Source: Bifidobacterium sp. ESL0790 | GTDB lineage: Bacteria > Actinomycetota > Actinomycetes > Actinomycetales > Bifidobacteriaceae | Assembly: GCF_029395435.1 (NCBI RefSeq) | Contig: NZ_CP113915.1 | Coordinates: 1,116,001-1,180,000, forward strand | Direction: 5' to 3' | DNA length: 64,000 nt | Part shown: positions 26,691 through 37,100 of the stretch, in pieces | How positions within the stretch are numbered: the first letter of the stretch is position 1 | Layout of the letters: the number at the start of each line of letters is the position of its first letter | The notes under the pieces: model-generated | Told to the model about the DNA's origin: nothing | The model's input: only the letters and a program-made list of their open reading frames with translations | Database searches by the model: none | Program-made: the position numbers and the translations under genes

Positions 26691-27721
26691 CTATTTGTTA
26701 TCTTTCCGCTTGATGAGCCTTCTGCCTTGCTTTCTGGTTGGTCGACTTGTCAACAGACAAGGAGTGTTTCTATCAATATTTACGAATGCTGAAAGTAAGG
26801 AGATGACGGCTTCCGGCTGTTTGTATAGATGGTTTTCCGTTTGATAATTAGCATATAAGTTTACAAGATTTTTCAGAAGATCAGTAGCAGCTAATACTGC
26901 AGAATTATGTGCAGAATCACGGATGAGATTCACGTTGGTGCAGATCAGACAGGCGAAATCGTGTATTAAGGGATCAGACTTGGCTAGCGTCATTGCTGAA
27001 TCATTATTTACGTTGCTGGTTTCGAATAGATTCATCAGCAAAGGGGCCAATTGTTCTGTAGGATTAATTGACTGCGAAGTGGGAATAAGCAGACAATTGT
27101 GATGAGCTGCAGCGTTACGCAAATGTCTGACTCCATCCAAAGTCGTGAAAATAACATCGTGATAACGGCTCTGTTTAAGAAAATATCGATAAAACGCAAT
27201 GTTCAAATAAAATGGGCAAGTTTCCCAGACAACCCAAGGTGGGATATGGGAACTGTATTTTTCTATCATCCACTGGTTGTACCTATTTTTATTCATTGAA
27301 TTTTGAAGCGAAAACGAGGTATGAAAACGAGTTTGATAGAATTCTTTCTCACTTATTTCAAAGTCTGCCGTCAATTTATAACCATCCATCGCTGTACTCA
27401 TCAGCAACAGATTGAATCGTGTCTTCATTGCATGTTCTATTTCGCCGCTTCCAATCAACACAAATTGCCTAATTTGATAATCAATTGTTGATAGCTCCTT
27501 GAGATCAGCAAAATCTAGATTATTCTAGGTTCCATTTGCGCTTTTATGGAATTCCTTGTCAAAAGCCTTAAGTTTGAAGAAATGGTATGGTTTTTGAGAA
27601 ATTCTTTTGCTTCTTCAGGAGAACAACGCTTGAAAGTAATCCCATGCGATGCCATGACTTTGATTTGTGAATCAACATCGATAACAGGTTTATTTGATTT
27701 CACATTCTTACCTTCAGCCAT
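26691..27721 (-). pseudogene. Frameshifted Abi_2 (HEPN) abortive-infection gene
   Basis: From ATG 27721 (preceded by GAGGAGG) the first frame reads KPVIDVDSQIKVMASHGITF, then EEAKEFLKNHT, and stops at about 27515. The next frame is open from about 27516 and reads NNLDFADLKELSTIDYQIRQ, EIEHAMKTRF, PPWVVWE and finally RHLRNAAAHH. Together these follow the Abi_2/AbiD-AbiF order, and RNAAAHH is the HEPN R-x4-H ribonuclease-type motif. Adding one A to the AGAA at the junction restores an unbroken protein of about 340 residues. AT-rich DNA indicates transfer. It is either inactivated, or reversible/programmed frameshifting controls it. Confidence 0.8.
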
Positions 27722-27738
27722 AGCCTCCTCGCTTCTAT

Positions 27739-27775
27739 AAAAAAATTCAGGAAGCAACCGAAGCTGCTTCCTGAA
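27739..27775 (-). terminator. Canonical intrinsic terminator, minus strand
   Basis: TTCAGGAAGCA and TGCTTCCTGAA form a perfect 11-bp stem with an 8-base loop, followed on the minus strand by seven T residues. It lies downstream of the LysR-type gene and only 18 bp before the start of the Abi_2 gene. It therefore ends the LysR transcript or attenuates transcription into abi. Confidence 0.9.
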
Positions 27776-27918
27776 CACTTGGGGATCACGATGTTTAAAA
27801 AACATCAGATACAACCCTGTACGTGCGTATATAGTCTATCGAAAAATGGTTATCTACGCAACTAATGAAATCCTTAGTTTATAAGCCAACTACCGAATTA
27901 ATCACCCTATTCTAAGAA

Positions 27919-28842
27919 TCACCCAATCAGCTGGTAGCCGTGGCTGGCGATTACCGACTTGAGCTTGGCGAGGTAGCTTTCGGCGGCGTTGGAGAGGTTG
28001 GCGCGCTCGTTGCTGATCCAGCCGAGCAGCATCGTCTCGTCGGTGTCAAGCGGGACGGTGACGATCTTCTCGTTGTTGAGGTCGCCGTTGTCGATGCCGG
28101 TGCACACCGTGTAGCCGTTGAGCCCGATGATGAAGTTCAGGATCGTGGCGCGGTCGGTGACGGTGATGAGCTTGGGGGAGTCCTTGGGCCACACGGCCTC
28201 CTCCGCGAAGTAGAAACTGCCCTCCTCGCCCTGCTCGTACTGGATGAACGGATAGGGCTTGAGATCGTCCATCGTGACCTTCTTCTTCGTGGCGAGCGGA
28301 TTGCTGCGCGAGAGGAAGACGTGCAACGGCGCGCGGAAGAGCGGATGGAACTCGAGGTGCTTGCCGCGCAGCAGCTTGCCGATGACGTCCTTGTTGAAAT
28401 CGGAGAGGTAGAGGATGCCGATCTCGGAGAGCATGTTGGCGACCTGGTCGATGATGTCGCGCGTGCGGGTCTCGCGCAGCGTGAACTCGTATTCGTCGGA
28501 TTTGTTGGAGTTGATCATCTCGACGAACGCCTCGACGGCGAACATGTAATGCTGGGTGGAGACGCTGCAGAGCTGCTTGCGGGGCTTGGCGTGCTTGTAG
28601 CGCTCCTCCATGAGCTCGGCCTGATCAAGTACTTGGCGCGCATACGTGAGGAATTCCGCGCCGTCGACGGTGAGCGCGATGCCCTGCGACGAGCGGGTGA
28701 AGATCTCGATGCCCATCTCGTGCTCGAGTTCCTTGACCGACGAGCTCAGCGCCGGCTGGGAGACGTAGAGCTCGTGCGAGGCCTCGTTCATCGAGCCGCA
28801 CTCGACGATCTTCACGATGTATTTCAGTTGCAGCAGTGTCAT
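27919..28842 (-). CDS. LysR-family transcriptional regulator
   Basis: A 307-residue regulator. The N-terminal winged helix reads LQLKYIVKIVECGSMNEASHELYVSQPALSSSVKELEHEMGIEIF in pieces, as in all LysR proteins. A periplasmic-binding-like effector domain occupies about residues 90-300. ATG 28842 matches the family start; GTG 28848 is possible, and neither has a clear ribosome-binding site. The effector is unknown. Upstream sequence has CTTATAG and ACTTATAAC elements that could be part of an autoregulatory site. GC content returns to the chromosomal norm here, marking the right edge of the accessory island. Confidence 0.88.
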   Translation of the reverse strand: MTLLQLKYIVKIVECGSMNEASHELYVSQPALSSSVKELEHEMGIEIFTRSSQGIALTVDGAEFLTYARQVLDQAELMEERYKHAKPRKQLCSVSTQHYMFAVEAFVEMINSNKSDEYEFTLRETRTRDIIDQVANMLSEIGILYLSDFNKDVIGKLLRGKHLEFHPLFRAPLHVFLSRSNPLATKKKVTMDDLKPYPFIQYEQGEEGSFYFAEEAVWPKDSPKLITVTDRATILNFIIGLNGYTVCTGIDNGDLNNEKIVTVPLDTDETMLLGWISNERANLSNAAESYLAKLKSVIASHGYQLIG

Positions 28843-29026
28843 ATACACAGCTTATAGCAAAGCTTGTATCGCGCGAGTTAACTTATAACGAAATATGAGA
28901 TGTTGTTATTCTTTACAAAACGATGATGTGAGAAATGCCTATTTTTTTTAAGGATGTTGGATGTCTCGCATACTTTCGTTACTAGGCTGTGTGCCAATGG
29001 AACCAACGGGGCGCAGTCTTGCAGCT

Positions 29027-29716
29027 TCACAGATGTACGCCGAGCTCTTTCAGCTGCTTTCGTGCGTCGTCAGCGCCAGTGAACCGGCAACCGTTGATGC
29101 CGACGGCCTCGGCTCCAGCGACGTTGGCGGCGGTGTCGTCGAAGAACACGCAATGCCCGGCATCGAGGCCAAAACGGCTCAGCGCCAGCTCATAGATGTC
29201 GGCGTTGGGCTTGTGCATCTTTTCCGCGCCGGAGACGATGGTGCCGCCTAGCAATTTCTTGATCTGCGGGAATTTCTCGAAGGCGAAGTGGAAGGTCTCG
29301 CCCGACCAATTCGTCAGGCCCCATAAGCGGTATCCATGGTCGCTCAAATCGTTGAGCAACCGCTCCATGCCTGGAATCATGCGGGGGAGCGCGTCGTCGT
29401 AGTGTTCGATATAGTACCGGAACATCGTGGCCAAATCGTCGCCATAATCACGTCGATAATCCTTGATGACCACGGCGAAATCCTCGCCGGCGTCCATGCG
29501 GGCCTCAGCGGCGAAAAATCCGTAGACATCATCTTCATCGGCGCATAATTTGTCCACGACATCGGCCGGGGAATGCCCTTGCAGACACGGACGGTAATCA
29601 AGGTCGACCAGCACGCCGCAGAAGTCGAAGATCACGTCCGTGACGCGCTGGTTATGAGACTCAGCAACGATGCCTCCATCAATCGGCGTACCTTCGCTGT
29701 TCACCTGGTTAGTCAT
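29027..29716 (-). CDS. HAD-family phosphatase
   Basis: A 229-residue haloacid-dehalogenase hydrolase. Motif I is IFDFCGVLVD, where Cys replaces the usual second-position Asp or Gly (compare DFGGVL and YihX-type DLGNVI enzymes). Motif II is GLTNWS, the Lys of motif III lies in GAEKMHKPNADIY, and the final acidic motif is FFDDTAANV. YihX relatives act on sugar phosphates such as glucose-1-phosphate; the true substrate here is unknown. ATG 29716 is supported by GCAGGAGC upstream. It is downstream of, and in the same direction as, the NAD(P)HX repair gene. Confidence 0.82.
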   Translation of the reverse strand: MTNQVNSEGTPIDGGIVAESHNQRVTDVIFDFCGVLVDLDYRPCLQGHSPADVVDKLCADEDDVYGFFAAEARMDAGEDFAVVIKDYRRDYGDDLATMFRYYIEHYDDALPRMIPGMERLLNDLSDHGYRLWGLTNWSGETFHFAFEKFPQIKKLLGGTIVSGAEKMHKPNADIYELALSRFGLDAGHCVFFDDTAANVAGAEAVGINGCRFTGADDARKQLKELGVHL

Positions 29717-29920
29717 AGCTGCTCCTGCATTTGTCTCGCGCATCTTTATTCTCGCTGTTTATTCAACTGTATCGTTGCGCATCTTCTGACGCACGATTCG
29801 TCCAATGCGGGCAAGCAAACGTTTCCCTTGCCCGCTACAAGAACAAGAACCTTATTACCGCAGCGTTCCAGCGTGCGTCTTCGATATACGATTCAAAGCC
29901 CGCTGGACCAATTCCGAAAC

Positions 29921-31810
29921 TCAAAGCGCGAGCAACCGGCCGATGGCCTTCGGCAAGACTGTGACGACATCCGAGGCGACGATGGGGTGGCCGGGATCAT
30001 CGTCATCCTCGTCATCGGTGGCGTCGAAAATCTGCGGAGCCCGCCAACCGCATTGGTCGCCATCGGACGCGAGCTGGGCGGCATAACCATGGATGTAACT
30101 AGCGGCCGCGGCTGTGGCGACACACAGTTTCGGATTGCGCTGCAACGCGTCGTCACCCTGCTGGGCGAGCATGCCAGCCATGAGCCCGGCCAACACGTCG
30201 CCGGCTCCGGCCGTGGCCAGCCAGGATGGACCGCTACCGGATACCAGAACAAACGGCTCTGTTCCGCACTTATCGGCATTACCGCTATCACTAGGTTCGC
30301 CGGATGCCTGTCGAAGCTCGGCATCGCCGACCACGATGGTGACCGCGCCTTTCAGCAACACGGTGGCTCCGGTGAGTTCGTGCGCCTTCTTCGCCCAACG
30401 CAACGGCTCCGCAAGAATGTCGTCGACCTCGACCTCTTCGCCTCGTGAGGCCAGCAACGCGGCCATTTCGCCGGCGTGAGGCGTGATGACCACATGTGCC
30501 GGAACGCGCTCGGGCAGCAGATCCAAAGCCCCGGCGTCCACGCAGATGGGAGGCATGCTCCAAGGTTCCTTGTCAAAATCGATTGCCTCGGAGGTCTGAG
30601 ATGCGGATCGCGTCGAATCGTCCAATGAATAATGCGAGAGCAGCGCGGCGATCGCGGAACGTTGCGAATCCTGCGACGGCGAACCGTGACGTCCAATGGT
30701 CTCATTGCCGAGCGCGGCCCCGGTCGGCACGCCGGAACCGACGGCCCACGCCTGCACGTGGCCTTTGCCGATGACGATCTCAGGAGTGTTGCGCAGCACC
30801 ATGTCGCTGGCGTTGGCGGGGCCGATATAGCGCACCATACCCACGTTCGAGCGCACCGCAGCCCTTGAACTAAGCACGGCCGCTCCGGGGTAGCGGGCCG
30901 ATCCGGTGATGAGCCCGGCGACGCCCCGCGAATACTTGGAATCAGTGGGTTCAGGTTGCCTCAAAAGATTGGCCGCCTGCTCGTCCATCGCCGTAATCGC
31001 AGGCTTCGCGTGGCTGATGTCGAAGCCGAAATCGACCAGCACCACACGTCCGCACGCGAACGACGCCGGCGGCAGCATGGCGCAAGGCTTCATCGCTCCG
31101 AACATCGTCGTGACATCAGCGGGGATGAAGTCGCCGGGCAACGTGCCACCATCCACGTCCATGCCCGAGGGCGTATCGATGGCGACCACCAAGGGAGCGG
31201 TGTCGTCGTCGGAAACCGTTGCGGAAAGCGGCATGGAAGCAGGTTTATTGGCCGGTTTCTCGACAACCTTGCGCAATTCGTGGGCCATGGTCGCGGCCAG
31301 GCCGCGCAACGCGCCGTGCACGCCGATGCCGGTCATCGCGTCGAGCACCACGTCGGCCCGCGAGGCGAGACCAATGGAGGTTTTCAGCCGTTCCCCGGCT
31401 TCTCCGGCGCTGAAACCGTTCGCTCCACCGGGAATCTTGGAATTCGGATCGAGCACCAAAAGCCGCCCGCCCGCATGGGTGAAGGCTACAAGCCCCGCGA
31501 GATGAAGCGTTTTACCAACAGCCACCGCGGTCACTTGGGCACCGGCGTTGGCCAAATGAGCCGCGGCGTACAGTCCGTCGCCGCCGTTATCTCCAGCCCC
31601 GGCGAGCAGCACGACTCGCGCGCTCGCCACCTCGATGCCGTTATCTTCAAGCAGGTCGGCGGTCACGTGCGCGGCTGCGGAGGCGGCCATACGCATCAGC
31701 GGCACGCCCCGGTCGAGCAGCGGCCGTTCCAAGCCACGTACCGTCTCCACGTCGTAGGCGTTGTGGCGCAACTGTTGCTGCCGTTTCAAATCCGCCATGC
31801 GCTCGTCCAT
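29921..31810 (-). CDS. nnr: Bifunctional NAD(P)HX epimerase/dehydratase
   Basis: A 629-residue fusion that repairs hydrated NADH and NADPH. The N-terminal epimerase (NnrE) domain shows MRMAASAAAHV, LLAGAGDNGGDGLYAAAHL and IDTPSGMDVDGG. The C-terminal dehydratase (NnrD) domain, from about residue 300, shows GLITGSARYPGAAVLSSRAA, ITPHAGEMAALL and GAGDVLAGLMAGMLAQ. The fused architecture is normal for many bacteria. A polar linker of about 30 residues near 385 is extra. AGGAGGC precedes the ATG. The promoter region contains the second hairpin array. Confidence 0.95.
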   Translation of the reverse strand: MDERMADLKRQQQLRHNAYDVETVRGLERPLLDRGVPLMRMAASAAAHVTADLLEDNGIEVASARVVLLAGAGDNGGDGLYAAAHLANAGAQVTAVAVGKTLHLAGLVAFTHAGGRLLVLDPNSKIPGGANGFSAGEAGERLKTSIGLASRADVVLDAMTGIGVHGALRGLAATMAHELRKVVEKPANKPASMPLSATVSDDDTAPLVVAIDTPSGMDVDGGTLPGDFIPADVTTMFGAMKPCAMLPPASFACGRVVLVDFGFDISHAKPAITAMDEQAANLLRQPEPTDSKYSRGVAGLITGSARYPGAAVLSSRAAVRSNVGMVRYIGPANASDMVLRNTPEIVIGKGHVQAWAVGSGVPTGAALGNETIGRHGSPSQDSQRSAIAALLSHYSLDDSTRSASQTSEAIDFDKEPWSMPPICVDAGALDLLPERVPAHVVITPHAGEMAALLASRGEEVEVDDILAEPLRWAKKAHELTGATVLLKGAVTIVVGDAELRQASGEPSDSGNADKCGTEPFVLVSGSGPSWLATAGAGDVLAGLMAGMLAQQGDDALQRNPKLCVATAAAASYIHGYAAQLASDGDQCGWRAPQIFDATDDEDDDDPGHPIVASDVVTVLPKAIGRLLAL

Positions 31811-31922
31811 GTTCAGCCTCCTGTGTCCGCCGATATCTAGCTCGATGCTACCCCGCCGCGGTCACATGGAGTCGCAATCAGCGGAATCCTCGATAAACCG
31901 CAACACGCTATTCCGCAGAATC

Positions 31923-32180
31923 CGTTACATAACAGGCAGCGAATATTCCTGTCATGAGACGGACCATAGCCAGCCGCCACATGTCGTTTCCTAACAGGGA
32001 CCACCTATTCCTGTCACGAGACGGACTATCCGAAGCCTCTGGAGTCCGCCTCGTAACAGGAACATAAGAATCGGTTACGAAGCCGCCTTTTGATGGTTGC
32101 CACATTCCGTTTCGTGGCAGCAAACAACAATCCTGTCATACGACAGCGTCTTGGAATCTTGGCAAGCCGTCGTGTGACCG
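31923..32180. repeat. Array of four to five ~61-bp hairpin units upstream of nnr
   Basis: Units start at 31923, 31985, 32047, 32108 and 32168 (spacing 62, 62, 61, 60), the last truncated; a weaker copy may begin at 31859. Each starts CGTT..C..AACAGG or similar and carries a partner arm such as CCTGTCATGAGACGG about 25 bases on. Arms pair imperfectly (about 12 of 15 positions in unit 1). The array fills the 404-bp gap between nnr and the ABC-F gene. I see no other feature in this gap. Confidence 0.75.
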
Positions 32181-32214
32181 GACTACGTAAAAAGAACGAA
32201 ATTATGGCGTCTGT

Positions 32215-33816
32215 CTACTCCTCGGCGACTAAGTCGAGATAGTCGTCGCTCCACAGGTCCTCGTCACCGTCGGGCATCAGCAGCACGCGCTCAGGGTTGA
32301 GCGCCTTGACCGCGCCCTCGTCGTGGGTCACCAGAATGATGGCGCCCTCGTATTTGGCGATGGCCTTGAGGATCTCGTCGCGCGAGACCGGGTCGAGGTT
32401 GTTGGTCGGCTCGTCAAGCAGCAGCACGTTGGCGCGCGAGGTCACCAGCGTGGCCAGCGCGAGCCTGGTCTGCTCGCCGCCGGAAAGCACCTTCGCTGGC
32501 TTGAACGCGTCGTCACCAGAGAAGAGGAAGCTGCCGAGAATCGAGCGGGCGTGGGTGTCGTCGAGGTCGGGGGCGACGTGCTGGAGGTTCTCGAGCACGG
32601 TCGCGTCAAGCTCCAAGGTGTCGTGCTCCTGCGCGAAATAGCCGATCTTGCAGCCGTGGCCGTAAATGACCTCGCCGGTGTCGGGCTTGTCCTCGCCGGC
32701 CAGGATGCGCAGCGTCGTGGTCTTGCCCGCGCCGTTGTAACCCAGGATGACCACGCGCGAGCCCTTGTCGATGGCGAGGTTGATGCCGCTGAACACGATG
32801 TTGGAGCCGAACGCCTTCGAGATCTCCTTGGCCATGATCGGCGTCTTGCCGCACGGCGCTGGCTCGGGAAAGCGGATATCGGCCACCTTCTCCTTGGTCT
32901 CGGCCTCGCTGGTCTCGCTGAGCAGGCGCTGGGCGCGGCGCATCATGTTCTGCGCGGCGACGGCCTTGGTGGCCTTGGCGTGCAGGCGGATGCCCTGCTT
33001 CATCAGTCGGTCGGCCTTCTTCTCGGCCACCTCGCGCTCACGGCGGCGACGCTCCTCGTCGACGACGCGCTGCTTGAGATAGGCCTTCCAACCCAGCGAA
33101 TACATGTCGATCTGCGCGGTCTGCGCATCGAGATGCCAGACCTTGTTCACCACCTCGTCGAGCAGCTCGGTGGAGTGGGAGATGACGAGGAATCCACCCT
33201 CGAAACGCTTCAAGTAGCCACGTAGCCATTCGATGGAGTCGGCGTCCAAGTGGTTGGTTGGCTCGTCGAGGATCAACGTGTCGGCGTCGGAATACAGGAT
33301 TCGCGCCAGCTCGATGCGTCGTTTCTGGCCGCCGGAAAGCGTGCCGATGGGCTGTTGCATCGTCTCGTTGGGCAGGCCAAGGCTAGCGGCCATCGAAATC
33401 GCCTCGGACTGCGCCGCATAGCCGCCGGCCTTCTCGAACGCCTGCATGGCCTTGTCGTACTTGTCCATCGCCTTTTCCATGACCTTCGGGTCCTCGCTGG
33501 TCATGTCCTTCTCGGCCTTGCGCATGCGCTTGATGATGCTGGCGATGTCGCGCGCGCTCATCATGCGGTCGAGCGCGGTCTGCTCGGGGTCGTCGGCATG
33601 CGTGTCCTGCGGGAGGTAGCCGAGCTTTCCGGAGATGCGGACCTTGCCCGCCGAGGGGAGCATGTCGCCGGTGATGACGCGGGTGAGTGTGGTCTTGCCG
33701 GCACCGTTGCGGCCCACCAGGCCGATCTTGTCGCCTTTGTTCACATGAAAATCAGTCGGATTGAGCAGAGTCCTGGCTCCGATCTGAATTTCCAGACCTT
33801 TCCCCTCGATTGCCAT
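32215..33816 (-). CDS. ABC-F family ATPase
   Basis: A 533-residue soluble protein with two ABC domains and no membrane segment. Walker A GRNGAGKTTL and GYNGAGKTTT, signatures LSGGQKRRIE and LSGGEQTRLA, and Walker B LILDEPTNHLDAD and LLLDEPTNNLDPVS are all intact. The charged linker between the domains (about 240-300) corresponds to the ribosome-contacting P-site tether. ABC-F proteins act on translating ribosomes, relieving stalls or protecting from antibiotics; which role applies cannot be told. The gene diverges from uvrA across a 312-bp spacer holding two SOS boxes. Confidence 0.9.
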   Translation of the reverse strand: MAIEGKGLEIQIGARTLLNPTDFHVNKGDKIGLVGRNGAGKTTLTRVITGDMLPSAGKVRISGKLGYLPQDTHADDPEQTALDRMMSARDIASIIKRMRKAEKDMTSEDPKVMEKAMDKYDKAMQAFEKAGGYAAQSEAISMAASLGLPNETMQQPIGTLSGGQKRRIELARILYSDADTLILDEPTNHLDADSIEWLRGYLKRFEGGFLVISHSTELLDEVVNKVWHLDAQTAQIDMYSLGWKAYLKQRVVDEERRRREREVAEKKADRLMKQGIRLHAKATKAVAAQNMMRRAQRLLSETSEAETKEKVADIRFPEPAPCGKTPIMAKEISKAFGSNIVFSGINLAIDKGSRVVILGYNGAGKTTTLRILAGEDKPDTGEVIYGHGCKIGYFAQEHDTLELDATVLENLQHVAPDLDDTHARSILGSFLFSGDDAFKPAKVLSGGEQTRLALATLVTSRANVLLLDEPTNNLDPVSRDEILKAIAKYEGAIILVTHDEGAVKALNPERVLLMPDGDEDLWSDDYLDLVAEE

Positions 33817-33908
33817 GCCTTGTTACCTATCCCATCGTACGAGCCGTGTTTGTAAAAGATTGCGCACCTATATTATGCGTAGACCATCATAGCGGAACGC
33901 GTGACGAA

Positions 33909-33924
33909 TCGAACAGGCGTTCGA
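33909..33924. promoter_or_regulatory. LexA (SOS) box, distal
   Basis: TCGAACAGGCGTTCGA has the perfect TCGAAC-N4-GTTCGA arms of the Gram-positive/actinobacterial LexA box. It lies 85 bp before the divergent ABC-F start and 205 bp before uvrA, so it could affect either gene. Confidence 0.7.
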
Positions 33925-34052
33925 AAGTTGAGATTTTCGACGATCAGCTTGTCGCTTATTGTCGGCTTACGAATGAATTTTTAGGCGGCGTTTGAATCTT
34001 TCACGGCTATCCCAAGTATGGAATTCCGGGCGACATGCGCCGCGACACGGAC

Positions 34053-34068
34053 TCGAACAATTGTTCGA
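34053..34068. promoter_or_regulatory. LexA (SOS) box, uvrA-proximal
   Basis: TCGAACAATTGTTCGA is a fully palindromic LexA box 61 bp before the uvrA start. A TATGAT -10-like sequence at 34078-34083 lies next to it, so LexA binding would block the promoter. Confidence 0.85.
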
Positions 34069-34128
34069 ACCGTTCGCTATGATGGGTTATCCTACAGTGA
34101 GGCAATAGGCATCAAGCGGAGGTAAGCA

Positions 34129-37100
34129 GTGGCAACAGCATCGACGGCGCGCAAGTCCGATTCGAAGGGTGAATCCCCGGAGAGCGTTGTGGCGCAAAAG
34201 CTGATGGACAGCGATTCATTCCTGTCGCAGGAGATAGCGAAGGCGCCGCTGCGCGAGAAGAACGGTTCGCTCGTCGCGGACATCTCGCACATCCCCAGCG
34301 ATCTCAAGATCACCATCCAGGGTGCCCGCGAGCACAACCTCAAGAACGTCGACATCTCCATCCCGCGTAGCCGTATGGTCGTCTTCACCGGTCTTTCGGG
34401 CTCCGGCAAGTCGTCGCTGGCGTTCGACACCCTCTTCGCCGAAGGGCAGCGGCGCTACGTCGAATCGTTGAGCGCCTACGCCCGCCAGTTCCTCGGGCAA
34501 ATGGACAAGCCCGACGTCGACTTCATCGAGGGACTGAGCCCGGCCGTCTCCATCGACCAGAAGACCACGAACCGCAATCCGCGCTCGACGGTCGGCACCA
34601 TCACCGAGATCTACGATTACCTGCGTCTGCTCTTCTCCCGCACCGGTGTGCCGCACTGCCCGGAATGCGGCGCGTTGGTCAGCGCCCAGACGCCCCAGCA
34701 GATGGTCGACATGTTGCTCAAGAACCCCGACCGCACGCGCTTCCAGATTCTGGCCCCGGTCGTGCGCGGCCGCAAGGGCGAGTTCGAGGACCTGCTCGAG
34801 CTGCTGCGCGGCGACGGCTATTCGCGCGCGTTGATCGACGGCGAGATGCGCCAGCTCTCCGACGACATCAAGCTGACCAAGCAGAAAAAGCACACCATCG
34901 AGGTGGTTGTCGACCGCCTGGCCATCAAGGACGGCATCAGGCAGCGCCTCACCGACTCCATCGAAACGGCGCTGAAGCTCGCCAAGGGCATCATCGTCGT
35001 CGATTTCGTAGACCGCGATGAAAAGGATCCGAACCGCCGCCAGCCGTTCAGCGAGAAGCGTTCCTGCCCCAACGGCCACCAGCTGGAACTTGACGAGATC
35101 GAGCCTCGCACCTTCTCCTTCAACGCCCCGTATGGTGCGTGCCCAGCCTGCGACGGCATCGGCTACAAGCTGGAGATCGACCCCGAGCTCGTCATTCCCG
35201 ACCCGAGCAAATCGCTCAACGAGAACGCCATCGAGCCCTGGGGCATGACCAAGGGCACGGGCGAATATTACCGACACGTGCTCGAGGGCCTGGGCGAGGA
35301 GATGGGCTTCAGCCTCGACACCCCTTGGGAGAAGCTTTCCAAGGAAGTCCGCCACGCCATCATGTACGGCCATGACTTCAAGGTGAAGGTCTCGTACCGC
35401 AACCGTTGGGGCAGGCTGCGCGAATACAGCACCGGCTTCGAAGGCGTGGTGCGCACGTTGATGCGCCGCCATGACGAGACCGACTCTGACCAGATGAAGC
35501 TCTATTACGAGTCCTACATGCGTGAGGTGCCCTGTCAGGAATGTCACGGCCGCCGCCTGCGCCCCGAGGTGCTCGCGGTCACCGTCGATGGCGAATCGAT
35601 CGCCGACGTGTGCGACATGCCCATCGAGAAGAGTCTCAAATGGGTGCGGGGATTGAAACTCGAAGGTTCCGCCGCCGTCATCGCGGGCGAGGTCCTCAAG
35701 GAGATTCGCGCCCGCCTCGGCTTCATGAATGACGTCGGCCTGAATTATCTGACGCTTTCCCGCGCCGCCAAGACGCTTTCCGGCGGCGAGGCGCAGCGCA
35801 TCAGGCTCGCCACCCAGATCGGCAGCGGCCTGGTCGGCGTCATGTATGTGCTCGATGAGCCCTCCATCGGCCTGCACCAGCGTGACAACGAGCGTCTCAT
35901 CAAGACGCTGCACCACCTGCGCGACCTTGGCAACACCCTGATCGTCGTGGAACATGACGAGGAGACCATCGAGAAGGCCGACTGGCTTGTCGACATCGGC
36001 CCAGGAGCCGGTGAGAAGGGCGGGGAAGTGGTCTATTCGGGCCCCGCCGCCCATGTCGTGGACGCTCCACGGTCGATCACCGGCGACTACATCGCGGGCC
36101 GTCGTCAGATCGAAACGCCGAAGAAGCGCCGCAAAACCGACAAGACGCGCCAGCTGAAGGTCATCGGTGCGCGCGAGAACAACCTCAAGAACATCAACGT
36201 CTCCATCCCGCTGGGCGTCATGACCTGCATCACCGGCGTCTCCGGTTCCGGCAAGTCGACACTCATCAACTCGATCCTCTATCCCTCGCTGGCCGACAAG
36301 CTCAACGGCGCGCGCATCGTGCCGGGCAAGCACACCCGCATCGAAGGCGTCGACCAGTGCGACAAGGTCATCCACGTCGACCAGAACCCGATTGGCCGCA
36401 CGCCGAGGAGCAACCCGGCCACCTACACCGGCGTCTGGGACAAGATTCGCCAGCTCTTCGCCAAGACGCCTGAGGCTCAGGTCCGTGGCTATGGCCCTGG
36501 CCGGTTCTCGTTCAACGTCAAGGGTGGTCGCTGTGAGGCCTGCCACGGCGACGGCACCATCAAGATCGAGATGAACTTCCTGCCGGACGTCTATGTGCAG
36601 TGCGAGGAATGCCATGGACAGCGCTACAACCGCGAGACGCTTGAGGTGAAATACAACGGCAAGACCGTCGCCGACGTGCTCAACATGCCGATTTCGGAGG
36701 CCGCGGACTTCTTCAAGGCCTATACGGGCATCTCCCGCTACCTCGACACGTTGGTCGACGTCGGGCTGGGTTACATCCGCTTGGGCCAGCCCGCCACCAC
36801 GCTTTCAGGCGGCGAATCGCAGAGGGTCAAACTAGCCACCGAGCTCCAGCGCCGTTCCACCGGCAAAACCGTCTACATCCTCGACGAGCCGACCACCGGC
36901 CTGCATTTCGAGGACGTCAGGAAGCTGCTCCAGGTGCTGCAAGGCCTGGTCGACAAGGGCAACACCGTCATCGTCATCGAGCACAACCTCGACGTCGTCA
37001 AGTCCGCGGACTGGATCATCGACCTCGGCCCCGAGGGTGGTGATGGCGGCGGCACCATCGTCAGCCAGGGCACTCCTGAGCATGTAGCCAAGTGCGAGAA

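Noticed and set aside
27722..27814. Longer N-terminus for the Abi_2 gene starting at 27814
   Set aside because: That frame runs through a canonical terminator hairpin and has no ribosome-binding site; ATG 27721 with GAGGAGG matches the family length.
34216..36615. Long open frame on the minus strand opposite uvrA
   Set aside because: Same GC-bias artefact; uvrA is intact with all motifs. Similar frames opposite thrS (59518-61599), the acyl-CoA ligase (19888-21864) and tkt were dropped for the same reason.
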